A stretch of DNA of 64,000 nucleotides, taken from assembly GCA_025175895.1 (NCBI GenBank), contig CM045988.1, forward strand, positions 92,663,137-92,727,136, in the 5' to 3' direction. The notes under the pieces are model-generated. The model saw only the letters and a list, made by a program, of their open reading frames with translations, did not search any database and had not been told where the DNA came from. A program made the position numbers and the translations under genes. Below, piece by piece: positions 59,476 to 64,000 of this stretch. Source of the stretch: Wurfbainia villosa. Its lineage: Eukaryota > Streptophyta > Magnoliopsida > Zingiberales > Zingiberaceae. Numbering within the stretch: position 1 is the stretch's first letter; each line of letters opens with the position of its first letter.

Positions 59476-59922
59476 TTTAGGGTTATCATTAATAGGAGGA
59501 TCATCAGAGGGGTCCTCCGGAGGAGAAGGCACCAAGACGACTCAGAGATCGCTTGAATGGAAGTACTACGGTGGAGCTCCAACAAAAGGAGGTGGATGAG
59601 TCCCCGCTGGAGGGACTGGAACGAAGGCTAGGGTCGGTGGAAGCAGGGGAAGTTCAGCAGAGGCCCGAGGATCCCCTACTGTATATTCCCATGTTAAGGG
59701 AGGGTTCCAGATCCGGTTGCGGAAGGAAGGGAAGGGGGCTCGGAAGGACCTCCCTGTGGTAGGGGTTGGAACAGTGGGTAAGGATGGAGAAGGAGAGGGG
59801 CGAAAGGCCAAAGTTACCATCGAGCGGGTCTCAGACTCTTCAGTGTCTTCAGTGGACCAGTCATGTAACTCAAAAGAGTCAGAATCTGAAAAAATCTTGA
59901 TGGGGTGTTCCGTCGAAGCCAT
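59476..59922 (-). pseudogene. Antisense gene 3 (aORF-3) of element E
   Basis: From the ATG at 59922 (MASTEHPIKIFSDSDSFELH) an acidic start is followed by a Pro/Ser-rich chain, open to 59566 (119 codons). In-frame stops then occur, but the same frame reads on in a similar Pro/Asp-rich style (PSPPEDPSDDPPINDNP) to about 59476. TATAAAT on the minus strand at 59961-59967 is about 40 bases before the ATG. Upstream ATGs in the longer frame (to 60132) are less likely because they precede this TATA box. Confidence 0.45.
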
Positions 59923-60452
59923 GAGAGTGAGATGGAAGAACGAGGACATTAGGGATGATAATTTATAGACGAGGGAGGAAGAAGCATTCGTCCTCGAAGG
60001 AGAAGAAGAAGAGGAAAAGACTAATATCATAATGGCATCAGCATAGAAAATTGTCAAGATATCATTTCCGGAGCAGCTAGGTAGCCTAAGAAGATCAAGA
60101 GACCGAAGTAACTCAATGGTTAGATGAGCCAAAATTGGTTGGTACAGAAGATCACTGAGGATATTCCAAGCGGATGCCCGAAAAAAAATGTCACTATTTC
60201 ATACAAGATAGAAATTGGGCAAAGAATTGCAAAGAGAAGGAAGCAGAACCCAAATTCGACCCATACCAAAATATATACATAATGAACAACAAAAAGCCGT
60301 GTCAATCTGGACATTTCTTCTTGATGAAAAGAGTAGTCATTACAAGGAGCGAAATCGTATTACAATTCAAAAAGTTACAGGGGCATCTGGGATAAAGTTG
60401 CTACGGGGTTGAATAAATTTGGTGTCGATGGAGAGAGATACCCTCGTTCGGC

Positions 60453-62533
60453 ATTTAAAGCGAGGACGTCGAAATCAAGCATGAACAAATCTACCCCCCT
60501 TTTGACATAGCGCCCCTTCAAATCGGCCTCTTGTTCCTTTAGTTGGGGTGGCATGCGTGAGTTGGGCGACATTGACTAATTGGGCTAGACCATCTCTTTT
60601 CTTATTCTTTGTTGTCATGACCCATGACTCAAGCGAGAAAAGGCCTCGATATATTCACGATGAAGTTCTTGTTCTTTGTCGAGCCACGGATGTGAGCTTG
60701 AGAGCGTAGCCACGGGGTGAGAGTTCTTCACACCTCTCTAAGCATGATTTTTGGGTGGTTTACCATGCTTGGCGTTCCCGCTGCAGTTGCTGAATAGTAG
60801 TTGAAGAATTAGCAGCTTGAATAATGGCATCCCCAAGCTGTCTTTTGTATCATGTTAGTTCATGGGTGAGGAGGTCCACATCTTGAAGTGCATTTGGACT
60901 ACTGAAGATTTGTTGCTCGAGGTCTTCATTCTTTCATTAAAGCTCCTCCTTCTCGCTTTGAGCTAGGGCCAATTGGGTCATGGAATCTTCGCATTGGCCG
61001 ATTAGATCAGATTCCTTTTGCTCCTTTTCACTCAGCTGCTGAGTGAGTTGTTTTTGGCACGCCAAGGAAGCAAAATGGCGCGTCTCCACGTTGGACTGAA
61101 ATTGGACTATGTGGGACATCATCTTATTATGCGTGGCCGATACCTAAAGGAAAAAGGAGACAAATGTTACGCGTTGACACACAGATGTATATATCAAGGA
61201 AAGAGGGAAAAAGCTTACCTAGCGCCATCGGTTTGCTCATCGATCAGAGGGCCCTGTATACCGGATTGGTTGAAAAATTTCACTTCTGAGAGGTGATGGA
61301 TTTTTAGGAGGGACCCCAGTGTAACCAATGAAGGGTTCGGAAAAGGAAGATTCCCCCCCCCCCTCCGAAGGGGGAGGGGGACCTACACGCTGAAGGGGAG
61401 CGGGAGAAGGATGTGTTTCTGAAGGAACGGTGACTGGGATAGATTCGGTTCGGGAAGGTGTGAGAGAGTCAAGATGAAGGGGAGATGAAACAGGGGAATG
61501 GGAAGGAGAGTTTTCCCCTTGGGGAGAGGAGGATGAGGCGGCCAGTGTGGTATCCCTTATCCTTGGTTCATAAATGACTAGGCTTTGAGTTCTCTCCAGA
61601 TTAGAAGGGGATTTGGGAAGGCATGAGGAATTGGGAGCTCCTTCCTTAGCAGGACGCAATTTCTTTCGAGGTGAAGAAGGGGCAGTCGCGGACTTACCTT
61701 GCTTCGTGGAGGTCTTCTTCTTCTTGGCGGCATCGATCTCTTCGCCTTTTACCAGAGCATCCTGCATTAGGTTATCTGCAAAATCCGTTGGTAAGAAAGA
61801 TGAGTTGATCCAAATAAGAAGCTATATCAAAACATGAATATCATCTTACTTATGGCGGTCAGGGCCATTGGGGGGAAAGGGGACAGCCTGAAGTGACTGA
61901 GGAGAGGGGTTTTCATTAGATGGTTGGAGCAGTAGTGGGATTCTCCCAGTACTTTATAAACCTCAGAGAAAGGACATTGGGTTCTCATTTCGCGGAAGGG
62001 AGGTAGCTCGGGAAGTTCTAGCTTCCAGGTATCTGAGTGGGATAGGGGTGTTGGAAGCTGAACAAAGAAATACAATTCTTCCCATCCTTTATGGGAAGAA
62101 GGCATATTCATTAAGAATTGATAGTCCGTGCGGCTGGAAAGGTAAAAAAGGCCTGCCTTAGAGGATTTTAATTGGAAGAAGCAGTGGAATATTTGAGGGG
62201 ACAAAGGGAGATTTAGGTGTTGAAATACTATAATAGCCCCCGATAAAATACGAAAGGAATTGGGGGTAAATTGGTTTAGAGGCAGCCCATAGAATCTAAG
62301 ATTTCTAAGTAAGGAGAGGGCACTGGTAAGAACAAGCCATTAAGGAACTGTTCAGAAAAGAAGCAGGTCAGACCGGGGGAAGGACGATGTGGTCGGTGAG
62401 CCTTGGTAGTGAAATAACATTTTATGGAAGGGTCTATGAATTGGTCCCTAAGGTTAAAGAAATAATGGTCACGACTTAGCTGGGTGACGGTGTGCTCGTA
62501 CCAAGGGGGCGAGGTCAAGGTTTTAGGGGTCAT
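60453..62533 (-). pseudogene. Antisense gene 2 (aORF-2) of element E, gypsy-type transposon domain protein
   Basis: Minus strand, TATATAAA at 62693-62700, a leader with a GTAAGT donor near 62562, then an ATG at 62533. The first part (to about 61851) contains QFTPNSFRILSGAIIVF, the FHCFFQLK block and SSHKGWEELYFFVQL. This matches the pattern I know as the putative gypsy-type transposon domain (PF04195; not searched). One frame break lies near 62290. A 74-base intron (61776-61849, GTAAGA...GCAG) joins in frame to a basic then Ser/Pro-rich linker (61775-61219). A 75-base intron (61144-61218) leads to a coiled-coil exon (QKQLTQQLSEKEQKESDLIG) from 61143 to about 60453, with several stops. It is a retroelement-borne gene of unknown function. 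Confidence 0.55.
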
Positions 62534-62900
62534 CGGTATAGAACATGGAAAAGCACTTACTTGAAGGAGGAACGTTCGCAAAAGAGGAGGCTAGGTCGCT
62601 GAAATGCTGTCGGAGAAAATCGCTAGGCTCCTAGGCGGAAAAGATTAGATTGTTAGGCACGATAAGTTATGCCTAAAAAGGAAGAGCGAAGATTTATATA
62701 GGGTTTTGTGTGACTGTTCGACTATCTAAGAGAAAATGAGAAGCGGAGCCCATGGGCCCATTAAGCCGCCTCGAATATATGAGGTAGGGTCATGAGAGGA
62801 GAGTGAATTTGAATTGGCGAGCAAAGGGCGAAGTAGAGGCTTTATACATTTAGAAAGTCAAGCTTATAGCTTCGTTTGACTATATTTTGGGGTTGACTAA

Positions 62901-63874
62901 TGATACTGTTGTTACCTCTTCTCTGTGTATCGGGTAAGAGGGCTCGCGTATAAGACACTATCCAAACCAAATAATCGGTTCGGTAAAGAAAGCAAGGAAG
63001 AATGGTTCGGGCGTGATCGTCTGGGATAATTGAAACGGGAGGACAGGTAGATGTAATCGCAAGACCTACGAGGTGATTGCGGAGATCACTTCGTTATGTG
63101 ATAGACAGGAATGGGTTCGGCATAGGTAGCCCGAAAATAGTTCGGGGCGGAAAAAAGGGGAGCTGGTTCGGGCTGCTGGAAAGAGCCTAAGGGTTACGCC
63201 ACACGTGAGTCATAAGTTTAAGTTAGTTTTGTCGAAGGCAAATGGTTGAAAGGGACAAGTTAGCATATTTTCTGAAATGTAGATAAGAGGTTGTTACACA
63301 ATAGAAGGGGGGCCCCACATAATATTCCGAGAAGCCTTCGCTCCTCATGTCTGTAACAGAATGATTCTCCAGATGGGTGTGATGGCCATGTGTATGACGG
63401 GGAAAGCTTGCGAGGCAACAACTGATCAGAGGAGGAGAATAAAAGGGAGAGGCAGGACAGAAGGGAGGGGGGATCCGCATTATTCCAACCAGTAGAAGAC
63501 GAAGGCACAGGGAGAGAGAGGAGAGCTACCACTTCGCCGGAGAAGGAGAGTGATGATCTCTATTTTTCTTGTATTATTTCTTGTATCTTGACCTAATTAT
63601 AAGAGGTTTTCTCCTCCACCTCCGGAAGTTCTTTCCGTGAAGAGGATGTTCATAGTGAAAGTGCTTTGACACAGTAGCCAGTGAGAGAGCTCACCTCCGT
63701 GGAGTAGGAATCACGTTACATCCTGCGCCTTTGTTTGTTGCTTGTGTTGGCTTGCGTGTCTTCGCTTCACGTTTCATTTTTTACTGTTGTGACCGGAGAG
63801 AACCCCCTAAGCTTCCTTCACACTCCATTGCGTCGAAAGGAAGTCAACAGATCTTCTTCCCCGTCATCGCATCA
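62901..63874 (+). repeat. Element E 3' LTR
   Basis: TGATACTGTTG to CGCATCA, with TTTTGGGGTTGACTAA just before it as a weak polypurine tract. Differences from the 5' LTR are mostly transitions. Confidence 0.92.
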
Positions 63875-64000
63875 GGCTGCTCTGCAACACTCAGGTTACT
63901 TTATGTTTATGTCATCATTTATGTTTCATGTATTTATCGTCGTAAATTTTGATAATACTAAATCTGTATCATGACCATGTTGTATTCTTTTTGATTTCTT
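63875..64000. other. Right flank of element E
   Basis: AT-rich; nothing recognised up to the window end. The first five bases are the right target duplication. Confidence 0.6.

Larger units (their letters stand above)
35920..63874 (+). mobile_element. Element E: Ty3/gypsy Tat-like retrotransposon with antisense gene cluster
   Basis: LTRs at 35920-36904 (985 bases) and 62901-63874 (974 bases) begin TGATACTG and end CATCA. The flanks are GGTTG (35915-35919) and GGCTG (63875-63879), a target duplication with one transition. The primer-binding site starts at 36907. The plus strand carries gag, protease, RT, RNase H, a second RNase H, then integrase, the gypsy order. After pol come four antisense frames. 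Without the two insertions (F, 42699-52081 and G, 53580-57171) the element is about 15 kb, long even for this lineage. Dual RNase H, the tRNA-Asp-like primer site and extra frames 3' of pol suggest the Tat group (Ogre/Retand relatives). Confidence 0.88.

Overview
This is nuclear DNA of a flowering plant, probably a monocot (tentative: the ribonucleotide reductase R2 protein looks monocot-like). It is a retrotransposon-dense stretch around a few host genes. AT-rich spacers, plant-type introns, TATA boxes and LTR elements with 5-bp target duplications all fit. No bacterial, organellar or CRISPR feature was seen.

Layout. (1) 1-6076: a fold-back element with palindromic satellite (about 31-562), an AT microsatellite, and an intact intronless R2 gene (RNR2 copy 1, minus strand, 2948-3988) under an E2F-like promoter. 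The 3' flank of a second R2 copy begins near 5640. (2) 6077-29727: a 23.6-kb stack of one retrotransposon family inserted into itself. An old solo LTR (D) contains element C, which contains elements A and B. Target duplications can be read for all four insertions. The family is Sirevirus-like Ty1/copia by its gag, initiator-Met primer site, repeated polypurine tracts and palindromic LTR promoter, but it has gag only and no pol. Element C also carries a separate two-exon gene resembling plant transposon accessory proteins. (3) 29733-32000: RNR2 copy 2 (30356-31394), nearly identical in its coding sequence but frameshifted just beside the radical tyrosine. (4) 32000-35919: spacer plus a short TATA-driven gene (34612-35061) encoding a zinc-finger-less relative of the C-terminal half of SGR5/IDD proteins. 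(5) 35920-63874: one very long Ty3/gypsy Tat-like element (E) with gag, protease, RT, two RNase H domains and integrase on the plus strand. After pol it carries four antisense reading frames, with TATA boxes of their own and apparent introns. A copia element (F, 42699-52081) sits in the first antisense gene, and a probable solo LTR (G, 53580-57171) sits in its promoter region. A 57-60 bp minisatellite whose units each hold a stem-loop lies just upstream of that promoter.

How it fits together. An ancestral tandem duplication made two R2 genes about 3.7 kb apart. Retroelements then pushed them about 27 kb apart and appear to have left copy 2 decayed, while the coding sequences stayed far more alike than their flanks, as gene conversion would produce. 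The retroelements themselves are mostly dead: E's pol is cut largely by C-to-T stop codons, all three gag genes of the Sirevirus-like family are broken, and F is riddled with frameshifts.

The most unusual signals are the antisense gene cluster of E, the hairpin minisatellite with compensating stem changes, the palindrome-plus-TATA modules shared by the LTRs and an internal gene of element C, and the stand-alone IDD-like microprotein. All statements rest on reading the sequence alone; no database search was run.
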